A stretch of 64,000 bases of DNA from assembly GCA_014189895.1 (NCBI GenBank), contig BJFQ01000003.1, positions 1 through 64,000 on the forward strand, given 5' to 3'. Both the position numbers and the translations under genes were made by a program. The notes beneath the pieces are model-generated. The model was not told where the DNA came from. It saw only the letters and a list, made by a program, of their open reading frames with translations, and searched no databases. Positions 44,516 to 52,560 of the stretch are shown piece by piece. The DNA is from Acidobacteriota bacterium (lineage in GTDB: Bacteria; Acidobacteriota; Holophagae; Holophagales; Holophagaceae). How positions within the stretch are numbered: position 1 is the stretch's first letter; each line of letters opens with the position of its first letter.

Positions 44516-44734
44516 TTAGCTATTGCGTGTAGCCATATTCCAAGCAATGAAAGCAGCAAGAATACCGACAACACCAGTATTAAAGCCTTGAGATAGGGTC
44601 AATAAATTTTTAACTGGGGTAAGGCCCGCCATCGGCAGACCTAAAACTTCAAGCAAGATAGCGATGGTTAAAAGCACCCATATAAAACCGGTGAATCTTT
44701 TAATGACATCGGAGATCGTATCGAGTAATTGCAT
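44516..44734 (-). CDS. Small membrane protein of unknown family, paralogue B (72 residues)
   Basis: The start ATG 44734 follows AAGGAGGGCC, a very strong Shine-Dalgarno. Layout is the same as paralogue A: amphipathic MQLLDTISDVIKRF, helix FIWVLLTIAILLEVLG, loop with LTPVKNLL, and a final helix VVGILAAFIAWNMATR. Shared invariant parts are KR, WVLLTI, VLG, NL and AFIAW. The strong ribosome binding sites and dedicated terminators suggest abundant expression. No known partner gene adjoins it, with ruvB starting a separate unit. Confidence 0.83.
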   Translation of the reverse strand: MQLLDTISDVIKRFTGFIWVLLTIAILLEVLGLPMAGLTPVKNLLTLSQGFNTGVVGILAAFIAWNMATRNS

Positions 44735-44812
44735 AGGCCCTCCTTAAGGGATGAGTTATGCCCCTAATGTTAGGCACATTTTCCTTAAAGGTGTAGCGTT
44801 ATTGTCAAAGAA

Positions 44813-44830
44813 TAATTACAAAGATCCTAC
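44813..44830 (-). promoter_or_regulatory. Upstream element of small gene B
   Basis: TGTCAAAGAATAATTACA matches 15 of 18 bases of the element at 44384-44401. On the minus strand it ends in TTGACA, a consensus -35 (44818-44813), although no good -10 is seen at 16-18 nt. It lies 79 nt from the start codon. The rest of the 166-bp gap to ruvB shows nothing recognisable. Confidence 0.45.
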
Positions 44831-44900
44831 CTCTATTTATTTCAACATTTAAGGATTCTATCTACCCATTAAAAGCTTGGTTGGGCTGAATCGCTGGCGA

Positions 44901-45911
44901 CTAGCGAAGCCCGAGAAACCGATAAGTTTCTTCAGTCGCTCTTCGGCCTTGCTGGGTTCGGTCCAGGAGCCCCACCTGCATTAAATAGGGCTCTACGAGA
45001 TCTTCCAAGGCCCCTTCGTCTTCCCCAAGGGCTGAAGATAGGGTTTTGAGTCCCACGGGCCCCCCATTGAATTTGGAAACGAGGGTTTCTAAATAGAGTC
45101 GATCCAGAGCATCTAAACCTCGCTCGTCAACTTCATGAAGCGACAGGCAGTCTTCGGCAAGGGATGAAGTTAGGTTCCCTGACCCCTTCACTTGGGCAAA
45201 GTCACGACAACGGCGGAGCAGTCGGTTACATATCCGAGGGGTTCCTCGGCTACGCTTTGCAATCGCTGAGCAGGCTTCAGCATCCATGGGAAGTTTAAGC
45301 AGTTGTGCATTACGTATCAAGATATGACCGAGATCTTCTACAGAATAGAAATCGAGTCGAAATGTCATGCCAAAACGATCGCGAAGTGGCTTGCTGATTA
45401 ACCCTGCCCTCGTCGTGGCTCCCACTAAAGTGAAAGGCTTAAGATCGACCTGAAGGGTCTGGGCACTGGGACCTTGCCCAATCAAAATATTGAGATGACG
45501 ATCTTCCATCGCTGAGTAAAGCATCTCTTCGATAGGCGGCGCTAAGCGATGAATTTCATCAATGAATAAAAAATCTCCCTCTTCCAGATTTGTCAAAATG
45601 GCAGCCAGATCGCCTTTCTTCTCTAAGGCGGGCGCTTGAATGACTCGGCAATGCGCTCCCATCTCGTTGGCCAACACATTAGCAAGGGTTGTTTTACCTA
45701 GTCCGGGAGGTCCAAATAAAAGAACATGCTCAAGGACTTCCGATCGCTTTCTTGCGGCATCAAGAGCGATATCAATCTTGGCTTTGGTTTTAGTTTGACC
45801 AATATACTCATCAAGCTTTTGGGGTCTTAGGCTAAATTCGACGGCATCCGTCTCAATATTGTTGGGGTTTAAATCGGGATGTCGGGAAGTAGTCATAAAT
45901 GAATAAGCCAA
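44901..45911 (-). CDS. ruvB: Holliday junction branch migration helicase RuvB
   Basis: AAA+ motor that drives branch migration with RuvA. It has 336 residues with LRPQKLDEYIGQ, Walker A GPPGLGKTTLA, Walker B FLFIDEIHRL, sensor TLVGATTRAGLISKPLRDRFG and the C-terminal winged helix (PYLMQVGLLDRTQQGRRATEETYRFLG). The TTG 45911 start has AAAGG 8 nt upstream. ATG 45896 is the alternative. ruvA and ruvC are elsewhere. Confidence 0.96.
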   Translation of the reverse strand: MAYSFMTTSRHPDLNPNNIETDAVEFSLRPQKLDEYIGQTKTKAKIDIALDAARKRSEVLEHVLLFGPPGLGKTTLANVLANEMGAHCRVIQAPALEKKGDLAAILTNLEEGDFLFIDEIHRLAPPIEEMLYSAMEDRHLNILIGQGPSAQTLQVDLKPFTLVGATTRAGLISKPLRDRFGMTFRLDFYSVEDLGHILIRNAQLLKLPMDAEACSAIAKRSRGTPRICNRLLRRCRDFAQVKGSGNLTSSLAEDCLSLHEVDERGLDALDRLYLETLVSKFNGGPVGLKTLSSALGEDEGALEDLVEPYLMQVGLLDRTQQGRRATEETYRFLGLR

Positions 45912-45987
45912 GAAGGATGCCTTTCTAGTTTAACTCGCGTTAATCTTGAAGTAAGGGCTTCCCAAAGGGGTGCCTTAGGAGACGGAC

Positions 45988-46509
45988 ATGCTTCGAGTAG
46001 GTTTAGGGTTCGATGCACATCGTTTTACAGAGAATCATCTAGGCTTCAACGCCCATTATGCTTCCGAAGGGGCAAGTCGTGAGCCTCTTGTATTAATGGG
46101 GATCCGTTTCCCTGACTCACCCAGATTAGAGGGTCACAGTGATGCAGACGTCATGAGTCATGCTCTGATGGATGCCCTTTTGGGTGCAGCGGGACTTGGC
46201 GATATCGGCCATTATTTCCCTAGTAATGCCGCTGAATATAAAGGGTCCAAATCCATGGATCTTTTAGCCAAAGTCGTTGACCTCTTGGCTGAAAAGGGAT
46301 TTAAGGTTCATAATGTGGATGTTTGTCTAATTGGTGAAAGTCCCAAAATCAGCTCTCGCATACCAGAGATGAAGTCTTCCGCCTCCGCCGTCCTCAAAAT
46401 CTCAACCGATCGAATTAATATTAAGGCCACTACCACGGACAACATGGGATTCACGGGAAGAGGCGAAGGGCTAGCCGCCCAAGCCGTCGCAACACTATCT
46501 AGCGAATAG
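45988..46509 (+). CDS. ispF: 2-C-methyl-D-erythritol 2,4-cyclodiphosphate synthase
   Basis: MEP isoprenoid pathway cyclase. The zinc ligands are in GFDAHRF (Asp9, His11) and GHSDADVMSHALMDALLGA. The C-terminal KATTTDNMGFTGRGEG is typical. At 173 residues it is about 13-15 longer than usual, due to an insertion at about 15-32 (NHLGFNAHYASEGAS) between DAHRF and the LVLMGI strand. AGGAG precedes ATG 45988. Its 3' end overlaps the convergent AlkB-like gene by 11 nt. Confidence 0.95.
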   Translation: MLRVGLGFDAHRFTENHLGFNAHYASEGASREPLVLMGIRFPDSPRLEGHSDADVMSHALMDALLGAAGLGDIGHYFPSNAAEYKGSKSMDLLAKVVDLLAEKGFKVHNVDVCLIGESPKISSRIPEMKSSASAVLKISTDRINIKATTTDNMGFTGRGEGLAAQAVATLSSE

Positions 46510-47140
46510 TACGGAAGGTTAAATTAATTCGGCTCGGCATCAGCAACGCTTCCTTGGGGTTAATTTTGGGGACTCGATGCTGAGAAAGAGACTGCGTTCG
46601 ACCGCTCATAACCAATAGAGATCCATGAGTGAGCGGGATTGATATTTTTTTTTCGTGGTTGTCCTTTAGGCGAATCTCAAAAGTTCGCGTCGCTCCTAGG
46701 CTGAGAGATGCAATTACGGGATCAGGTCCGAGTTCCTTCTCGTCGTCGCTATGCCATCCTTGGGAATCGAGACCATTGCGATATTTATTGATCAAAACGC
46801 TATTGAATTCAATATTTAAAACAAGATTTTTAACCCTATGCTCAATCTTCTCCTTTAGGTCTAACAAAATTGGCGACCAAGGCTTAGGCACCATTATTTT
46901 CCCTGAATACTTATAAGATTTATCTGGATCGCCATACCAGGCCGTTAATCGGGGTTCGTTAATCCATTTACCCATCATACGGATTTGATCTTGTTTGAGC
47001 TGAGGATCATTTTCGAGAAGGCCAAAAGAGAGATCGGCATCCTCAGGGCTGAGGAAATGAGGGTCATAGAAAATGGATAAATTATGTTCCTTTATAAATG
47101 ATTCATCGATGTGCTCGGCTAAAAATTTATCCGTTATCAC
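46499..47140 (-). CDS. AlkB-like 2-oxoglutarate/Fe(II) dioxygenase
   Basis: 213 residues. Iron ligands are His130-X-Asp132 (GWHSDDE) and His188 (SQHRVPK). The 2-oxoglutarate pair is Arg204...Arg210 (PSRINLTFR). The RLTAWYGD and NSVLINKYRNG segments place it near the ALKBH2/3-like branch, which removes alkyl groups from DNA or RNA bases. The start is GTG 47140, 7 nt after AAGG and 2 nt after the CCA-transferase stop. Confidence 0.92.
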   Translation of the reverse strand: MITDKFLAEHIDESFIKEHNLSIFYDPHFLSPEDADLSFGLLENDPQLKQDQIRMMGKWINEPRLTAWYGDPDKSYKYSGKIMVPKPWSPILLDLKEKIEHRVKNLVLNIEFNSVLINKYRNGLDSQGWHSDDEKELGPDPVIASLSLGATRTFEIRLKDNHEKKISIPLTHGSLLVMSGRTQSLSQHRVPKINPKEALLMPSRINLTFRTIR

Positions 47141-47142
47141 AA

Positions 47143-48444
47143 TTAAACCTTAATATCGTACTTACTAAGATGGTTTCTCAGGGCAGACTGAGTATTCTCT
47201 GAAGGATTTCGTAGAACGTGGTCTAAAAGATACTCCTGAACTGATCGGATCCAACTTCCGGGGGTAAGTTTATAAAACTCGATGATCTCAGACGGTTGTA
47301 GAACGAGATCTTTAATCAAAAGGGGCGGGTTCGTTAATAAAACTTTGACCCAGAGGGATTCCAAATCACTCAAAGATGGGTTTGCTACGCTGTGGACTCT
47401 CAAAAAGCACATAGGATCTAGACCTTGTTGTTTAATTTGGGATAAGTTGAGTCTTAGGGTGTACATTGTTTCTTCAGTCAGGGGTGAGATATCCTGACTG
47501 ATAGTCGTAACCATCTTTTGTGAATCAAATAGAGAACATATGAGATCGCGTTCACGATTAGCTAAAGGAAATTTTGTCAAAACTTGATTGAGGTTCGATT
47601 CTAGTGAACCTCGATCGTGAGCTTTCATGGCCCAATCTATGAGTAGATACCAGCGCTCTCCTATGCTGCAAGATGCCTTCATTATGAACGGTCGTTCCTT
47701 GAAGTAAGACCGACAAGAACTCTTGCTTTCGAATATCTCATCAAGAAGCCCCGTTTGAATGGCAGCCTCAATGCCTCTAGCGCTATTGGTGACTAAGAGC
47801 TTATTGAATTCATCGACGATACGTTCACGCGATACATGTCTGATAAGGTCAGCTTTAATAGCAACAGCTTCAAGCGTGAGCGAATGGATCTCGAAATCCA
47901 ATTGTGATGCGAAGCGACAAGCACGCAGCATCCTTAGGGGATCCTCAGTAAATCGTTCGTTAGGTTCACCCACGCATCGAATCACCTTTTGATGAATATC
48001 TTCCCTGCCCCCAAAGGGATCAATCAGGAAAGGATTCCAAGATTCATTCGGCATATGAGCAAGTGGGATCGCGAGGGCATTCATCGTAAAATCTCTACGA
48101 GATAAATCCTCTTCTAGGGTCACATTGAAGACAACTTCATCGGGGTGTCGAAAGTCGCTATAGCCCTTCTCGGATCGAAAGCTAGTGATTTCATATTTTG
48201 AGTCGCCGCAAAGTACCGTAATGGTCCCGTGTTTAAAGCCCGTGGGGATGACTTTCATTCCCAATTGTTCAAAGGCGTCCAACATCGCATGGGGAGGCAG
48301 CGAACAAGCTAAATCGATATCTCCAAGAGGCCTGATCTGACCCTGTTTGCTCAAGATATGGTCTCGAATAGCTCCTCCGACGCCATAAAGGTGGTCTCGA
48401 AGAGAAGCAGGAAGTTGTTTTAAAAAAAGGTCGAGGGTATTCAA
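47143..48444 (-). CDS. cca: CCA tRNA nucleotidyltransferase / poly(A) polymerase family protein
   Basis: 433 residues from TTG 48444, whose TTGA overlaps the GNAT stop by 4 nt. A longer open frame to 48513 runs into the GNAT gene and is less likely. Motifs of the class II nucleotidyltransferase fold: GVGGAIRDHIL, GDIDLACSLPP (metal Asp pair), RRDFTMNALAI and EDPLRMLRACRFASQLDFEI. It adds or repairs the 3' CCA of tRNAs. Both tRNAs in this window encode CCA, so repair may be the main use. Confidence 0.9.
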   Translation of the reverse strand: MNTLDLFLKQLPASLRDHLYGVGGAIRDHILSKQGQIRPLGDIDLACSLPPHAMLDAFEQLGMKVIPTGFKHGTITVLCGDSKYEITSFRSEKGYSDFRHPDEVVFNVTLEEDLSRRDFTMNALAIPLAHMPNESWNPFLIDPFGGREDIHQKVIRCVGEPNERFTEDPLRMLRACRFASQLDFEIHSLTLEAVAIKADLIRHVSRERIVDEFNKLLVTNSARGIEAAIQTGLLDEIFESKSSCRSYFKERPFIMKASCSIGERWYLLIDWAMKAHDRGSLESNLNQVLTKFPLANRERDLICSLFDSQKMVTTISQDISPLTEETMYTLRLNLSQIKQQGLDPMCFLRVHSVANPSLSDLESLWVKVLLTNPPLLIKDLVLQPSEIIEFYKLTPGSWIRSVQEYLLDHVLRNPSENTQSALRNHLSKYDIKV

Positions 48445-48935
48445 GATAAAAGCTCGCTTTGTTGGTTTGCTAATTCCACAAGGGATTCCTTCTCGACACG
48501 ACAGGTTAACCATGCATCCATGGTTTTGGCTCCCATTTGACGATAAAAATTAATGCTGGGCTCGTTCCAGTCGAGAACCTGCCAGACGAATCGGGTGCAA
48601 TTATTTTGGACCGCTACGCGAGCTAAATGAATCAAAAGCGCTTTACCAATCCCATTACGCCGGTATTCAGGCCGTATATAGAGATCCTCAAGGTAAATAC
48701 CTGCTTTCCCTTCCCAGGTACTAAAGTTGTAGAACCACAGGGCAAAACCAGCCGGCTTTCCCTCCCATTCGGCCATCACGACATGGATTAAAGGATGATC
48801 ACTAAAAGCGAAATGCAAAATATCGTCAACCGTAGCTACCGCAGCATCAGGATCCCGTTCATATTCAGCCAGTTCTTTAATATAAGAGACGACCAATGGG
48901 ACATCTTGGGGTGTCATTGAGCGTAAAATTAGCAT
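48441..48935 (-). CDS. GNAT family N-acetyltransferase
   Basis: 164 residues with the GNAT acetyl-CoA loop RPEYRRNGIGKALLIHLARVA and the final WNEPSINFYRQMGAK. The sequence around YIKELAEYERDP and LEDLYIRPEYR is like the diamine/thialysine acetyltransferase (SSAT) subgroup. That suggests a small amine as substrate, which is an inference. It is coupled to the cca gene downstream and divergent from arfB. Confidence 0.9.
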   Translation of the reverse strand: MLILRSMTPQDVPLVVSYIKELAEYERDPDAAVATVDDILHFAFSDHPLIHVVMAEWEGKPAGFALWFYNFSTWEGKAGIYLEDLYIRPEYRRNGIGKALLIHLARVAVQNNCTRFVWQVLDWNEPSINFYRQMGAKTMDAWLTCRVEKESLVELANQQSELLS

Positions 48936-48970
48936 TGGTCTATTCTATCTACAAGTTCTCATGAGGACCT

Positions 48971-49399
48971 ATGCAACATACATTTCGAATCAACACTAGG
49001 GTATTCGTCCCCGCACAGGCGATTCGTATCGAGACAACTCGCTCCTCGGGGCCGGGGGGACAGAATGTCAACAAGCTGTCCACGAAGGTCAAAATGTACA
49101 TCCATCTCGCCTTGATTCAAGGCCTGACCACAGAGGAATCTGTACGATTATATAAACGACTAGCGGGAAAAATCTCTCTCAAAGGGGAAGTGCTCGTTGT
49201 AAGTCAGCGAACACGGAGTCAATTGAAGAATCTTGAGGATGCAAAGGAAAAGGCCATGGCGCTGATCGCTAAATCCATCGCTTCTTCTAAGATGAGAATT
49301 CCCACTTCGGCCTCAGCCAACGCCACCCATCGTCGCATTCAATCGAAAAAGTTACGATCAGAAATCAAAAAGGGTAGATCGGCTAAAAATTGGGACTAG
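48971..49399 (+). CDS. arfB: Peptidyl-tRNA hydrolase ArfB (YaeJ-like ribosome rescue factor)
   Basis: 142 residues. It has the release-factor GGQ loop at 29-31 (SSGPGGQNVNKLSTKV) and a basic C-terminal tail (RIQSKKLRSEIKKGRSAKNW) that enters the empty mRNA channel of stalled ribosomes. It hydrolyses peptidyl-tRNA on non-stop ribosomes. A hairpin spans its stop codon. Confidence 0.95.
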   Translation: MQHTFRINTRVFVPAQAIRIETTRSSGPGGQNVNKLSTKVKMYIHLALIQGLTTEESVRLYKRLAGKISLKGEVLVVSQRTRSQLKNLEDAKEKAMALIAKSIASSKMRIPTSASANATHRRIQSKKLRSEIKKGRSAKNWD

Positions 49400-49429
49400 G
49401 GCCTGTCGACTTCGAAGACTAAGGCCCTA
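49397..49429. terminator. Hairpin between arfB and tRNA-Lys
   Basis: TAGGGCCT (49397-49404) and AGGCCCTA (49422-49429) form a perfect 8-bp stem, with CTTCGAAG able to pair further in the loop. It sits between convergent arfB and tRNA-Lys. No U tract, so it is a possible, not certain, terminator or a processing element. Confidence 0.4.
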
Positions 49430-49441
49430 AATCTAATGGAT

Positions 49442-49518
49442 TGGTGCTCCCGACCGGACTCGAACCGGTGACCCGCTGATTAAGAGTCAGCTGCTCTAAC
49501 CAACTGAGCTACGGAAGC
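49442..49518 (-). tRNA. tRNA-Lys (anticodon CTT), CCA encoded
   Basis: On the minus strand, acceptor GCTTCCG pairs with CGGGAGC (one G-T pair), discriminator A and CCA follow. The anticodon stem GCTGA/TCAGC is perfect, and loop CTCTTAA gives CTT reading AAG. The T arm is ACCGG/CCGGT with loop TTCGAGT. It lies between trpS and arfB. Confidence 0.96.
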
Positions 49519-49569
49519 CCTATTAGTTTCTCAGTTTTCGATCAATTCTCAAGAGAAAAAGAAGAAGGG

Positions 49570-50559
49570 TTAAAATTTTGGTAGTTTTACGATTTCCCTA
49601 ACTTTTTCCATGGTCTCTTGGGCGACTTTTCGAGCTTGGGTATTTCCGTCCCCCAGAACATCGTCTAAAGACTTAGTGTTCTTCAGGCTAGTTTGCACGC
49701 GCTCTCGGACGGGAGCGATCTTAACAATGAGGTTTTCAGCAACCTTCATCTTGCAATCAAAACAGCCGATCGATGCGGCACGGCAGCCTCGATTGATCTC
49801 TTCTTGGTCATCTTGGGATGAAAAGATTTTGTGATAGCCAAAGACGGGACATTGATCGGGATTACCGGGATCAGTTTTTTTGACTCTTTTAGGATCTGAA
49901 ATCATTTGGCGTGTGCATTTTTCTTTGATTGCGCTGTCTTCATCCGACAGATAAATACAGTTATTGTATGTCTTGGACATTTTACGTCCATCGAGACCCA
50001 ACACTTTCGCTGTGGGAGTTAAGACCGCTTGGGGTTCTTTGAAAAAGTCTGTGCTGTAGATATGGTTGAATCTTCGAGCAACTTCCCTTGTGAGTTCGAG
50101 ATGAAATAGTTGATCTTCACCGACGGGGACTTTATCAGCTTGATACATCAAAATATCGGCTGCTTGCAGAAGGGGATACCCAAGGAACCCAAAGCTATTG
50201 AGATCAGCGTTGGAATTTGCTTGCTTTTCTTTATACGTTGGGACCCGCTCGAGCCAAGACAGGGGTGTAGTCATACTTAATAGCAATTGGAGTTCCGAAT
50301 GCTCTTTGACAGCACTTTGGACGAAAATGGAAGCTGAAACTGGATTGATGCCTACGGCTAAAAAAGTTGCAGCCAACTCGTACACGGAAGGCCGAATGAC
50401 TTCTACCTGATTGTATTTGGAAGTGAGTGCATGCCAGTCGGCAATCATGTAAAAGACTTTGTTGTCTTTTTGGAGAGCCGAAAAATTCTCTAGGGCTCCC
50501 ACGAGGTGGCCGATGTGTAAGGACCCACTCGGTTGGATTCCCGATAGAACGACCGACAT
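49570..50559 (-). CDS. trpS: Tryptophanyl-tRNA synthetase
   Basis: Class I synthetase (329 aa). Features: SGIQPSGSLHIGHLVGAL with HIGH at 15-18, DQLFHLELTREVARRFN, the LDGRKMSKTYNN loop, and a C-terminal CFDCKMKVAENL part. It starts 5 nt after the peptidase gene upstream, so the two share a transcript. Confidence 0.96.
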   Translation of the reverse strand: MSVVLSGIQPSGSLHIGHLVGALENFSALQKDNKVFYMIADWHALTSKYNQVEVIRPSVYELAATFLAVGINPVSASIFVQSAVKEHSELQLLLSMTTPLSWLERVPTYKEKQANSNADLNSFGFLGYPLLQAADILMYQADKVPVGEDQLFHLELTREVARRFNHIYSTDFFKEPQAVLTPTAKVLGLDGRKMSKTYNNCIYLSDEDSAIKEKCTRQMISDPKRVKKTDPGNPDQCPVFGYHKIFSSQDDQEEINRGCRAASIGCFDCKMKVAENLIVKIAPVRERVQTSLKNTKSLDDVLGDGNTQARKVAQETMEKVREIVKLPKF

Positions 50560-50564
50560 AAACC

Positions 50565-51305
50565 CTACCCCAAGAAAACGGTTTGCAATAGACCGAGTAT
50601 ACCAATCAGAAACATAAAAATAGGGTAGAGAATAATTCGAAATAAACCGGTAAACACCAGAATCAAAAGAACAATCTGCATGAAGGGTTGCAGGCGATCA
50701 TAGTGTGGTAACCATGAATCGGGAATAAACGCTCTCAAGACGGAAGAACCGTCCAAGGGTCCTAAAGGGAGCATGTTGAAAATAGCTAGCCCCATATTGA
50801 TGAGGATGCATTGCCCAGAGAGTGCAATAAGAACTGTCTGACTTGAGATCGTTCCCAATCGTTCGATCCCGGCATAGCCCGATAGAGAAGATTCAAATAG
50901 CATATTCCGCTGATCGATGTCGACCACGGATGCCTTAATGAGGAAAACGGTAATAAAGAAAAAAACTAGGCTTAAAACGAGGTTAGATGCGGGGCCCGCA
51001 AAAGCCACCATGGCATATGAAGTCTTCATTCTTAATCGGCGAGTTAAATTGACGGGATTCACGGGAACAGGTTTCGCCCAACCGATGAAAGGTATACCCG
51101 TGGACATTCCAATGAGAGGAAAAAGGAAGGTTCCAATAGGGTCCATGTGGGCTATAGGATTGAGAGTCATACGACCCATCCTTTGCGCTGTCCGATCTTC
51201 GAGAAGAAAAGCAGCGGTCGCATGGCTAGCTTCGTGAACACTCAAAGAAAAGAGGAGTGCTACATATGAAATCAGGATGGCTGGAAGTGAAAAATTATCA
51301 AACAT
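50565..51305 (-). CDS. Site-2 protease-like zinc metallopeptidase (M50, rhomboid-like size)
   Basis: 246 residues, about six helices. The zinc site is HEASH (24-28) and the second motif NMLPLGPLDGS supplies the third ligand Asp. NPIAHMDPIGTFLFPLIG and GWAKPVPVNP are typical of the small S2P-like group without a PDZ domain, found in many bacteria. Substrate unknown. Its start overlaps the stop of the FAD oxidoreductase gene by one base. Confidence 0.92.
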   Translation of the reverse strand: MFDNFSLPAILISYVALLFSLSVHEASHATAAFLLEDRTAQRMGRMTLNPIAHMDPIGTFLFPLIGMSTGIPFIGWAKPVPVNPVNLTRRLRMKTSYAMVAFAGPASNLVLSLVFFFITVFLIKASVVDIDQRNMLFESSLSGYAGIERLGTISSQTVLIALSGQCILINMGLAIFNMLPLGPLDGSSVLRAFIPDSWLPHYDRLQPFMQIVLLILVFTGLFRIILYPIFMFLIGILGLLQTVFLG

Positions 51306-52552
51306 TAGATGACGATGGTCTCCTTAACTAGTTTACCTTCTCTGAATCGGCTCCATCGGAGAGGAGAGCAATCAATCGTTCGGTAAGCGCCAAAGAAAAT
51401 GAGTTCTGCTAGACATAGCCCAACCGCTGGGGACTCCATCGCTCCGTGACCGCTGTAACCCACCTGAAGCAAGAGATTTTTATAATTATCGTGCCACCCC
51501 ACAATCGCATTGTGGTCGAGGGAATTAGTATCGTAGAGGCCGCCCCATCCTGACTTCAACTTACAGGAGGATGCCGAGGGGATTCTTTCCTGCATCGGAA
51601 GATTCACTTCGTTGATGTAGTAGTCCTGTTCAAGAGTGGTATCAAAACTATCCGGTTCATCCTGTCTGGCCTTACCGATCATCAAATTGCCGCTTTCGTA
51701 TTTAAAATAAATACCTTGATCAATAATGGTCAGGGGAATTTCTTTCCAGCGAGGATCCACGTTGGGGGATCCAGGGAATTCGGTGATAAACATCATCCTT
51801 TTTTGGGCAATGACTGGTGTCAGATCTTCTTGACTCATGCCTGACCGCTTCAGGAGCTGATTGATCCATGGACCCGTACACAAAGCTACCATCCCCCCGC
51901 TAACCGATTCCTCGAGTCCCTCAGGTGTCTTTAAGATCACGCCTGTCGCCACCCCGTTCTCAATCCGCACACTTAGGACTTCCGTATTTAGCTCGATGAC
52001 TGGAGGATTTGCATAATCAGTTAGGGCACGCTCAAAATAGCCTACCGCTGCTTGGCTAGGATCAAAGCTCCCACAGTCTTTACCAAAGACTCCCCCTATA
52101 ATAGGCTCGAACCCAAGTGCTTGGACAATTTCAGGGTCCATATGATCGATACCGCAAAGAAGACCGGGGATTTTATTTTCTATGTCGCGCGGCTCGAGAA
52201 CTTCGAAATTAACACCATTGGCCTTCCACTGTTCAAAAGCAGCAGGCATTTTATCCCAGGCTTTTTGATAGTAGGTGAAGAGGTATCCAGATCCTTGATA
52301 GGCGCACCCTACGCCCATCTCTTGGGTAAAGTTTTTTAAGAGTTCAATGGAGTAAGAGCAGAGTTTTTGATTGATATCAGTGGTCCAAAGATTCCGAAAA
52401 CCTCCGGCGCTAAAAGCTGTCGGACCACTGGCGATCTTATCCCCACGGTCCACAACAAGAATGCTTCCTTTGAAGCCTAGTTTTAGGAGGTTGTAGATGA
52501 GGGATCCAGAACTAATTCCGGCACCGACCACAATAAGATCATATTTACGCAT
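51305..52552 (-). CDS. FAD-dependent oxidoreductase (DAO / sarcosine oxidase-like family)
   Basis: 415 residues with the Rossmann start DLIVVGAGISSGSLIYNLLKLGF, SAGGFRNLWT, GGMVALCTGPWINQLL and the C-terminal VGYSGHGAMESPAVGLCLAELIFFG. The family oxidises amino acids or N-methyl amines. The substrate is unknown. It is the third gene of a run tlyA-FAD oxidoreductase-M50-trpS with gaps of 9 nt or less. Confidence 0.89.
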   Translation of the reverse strand: MRKYDLIVVGAGISSGSLIYNLLKLGFKGSILVVDRGDKIASGPTAFSAGGFRNLWTTDINQKLCSYSIELLKNFTQEMGVGCAYQGSGYLFTYYQKAWDKMPAAFEQWKANGVNFEVLEPRDIENKIPGLLCGIDHMDPEIVQALGFEPIIGGVFGKDCGSFDPSQAAVGYFERALTDYANPPVIELNTEVLSVRIENGVATGVILKTPEGLEESVSGGMVALCTGPWINQLLKRSGMSQEDLTPVIAQKRMMFITEFPGSPNVDPRWKEIPLTIIDQGIYFKYESGNLMIGKARQDEPDSFDTTLEQDYYINEVNLPMQERIPSASSCKLKSGWGGLYDTNSLDHNAIVGWHDNYKNLLLQVGYSGHGAMESPAVGLCLAELIFFGAYRTIDCSPLRWSRFREGKLVKETIVI

Positions 52553-52560
52553 CGTTAGAT

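Noticed and set aside
44103-44734. Type I toxin-antitoxin pair
   Set aside because: Both products are coding and similar to each other. No antisense RNA promoter or typical toxin sequence could be identified, so the label is not justified.
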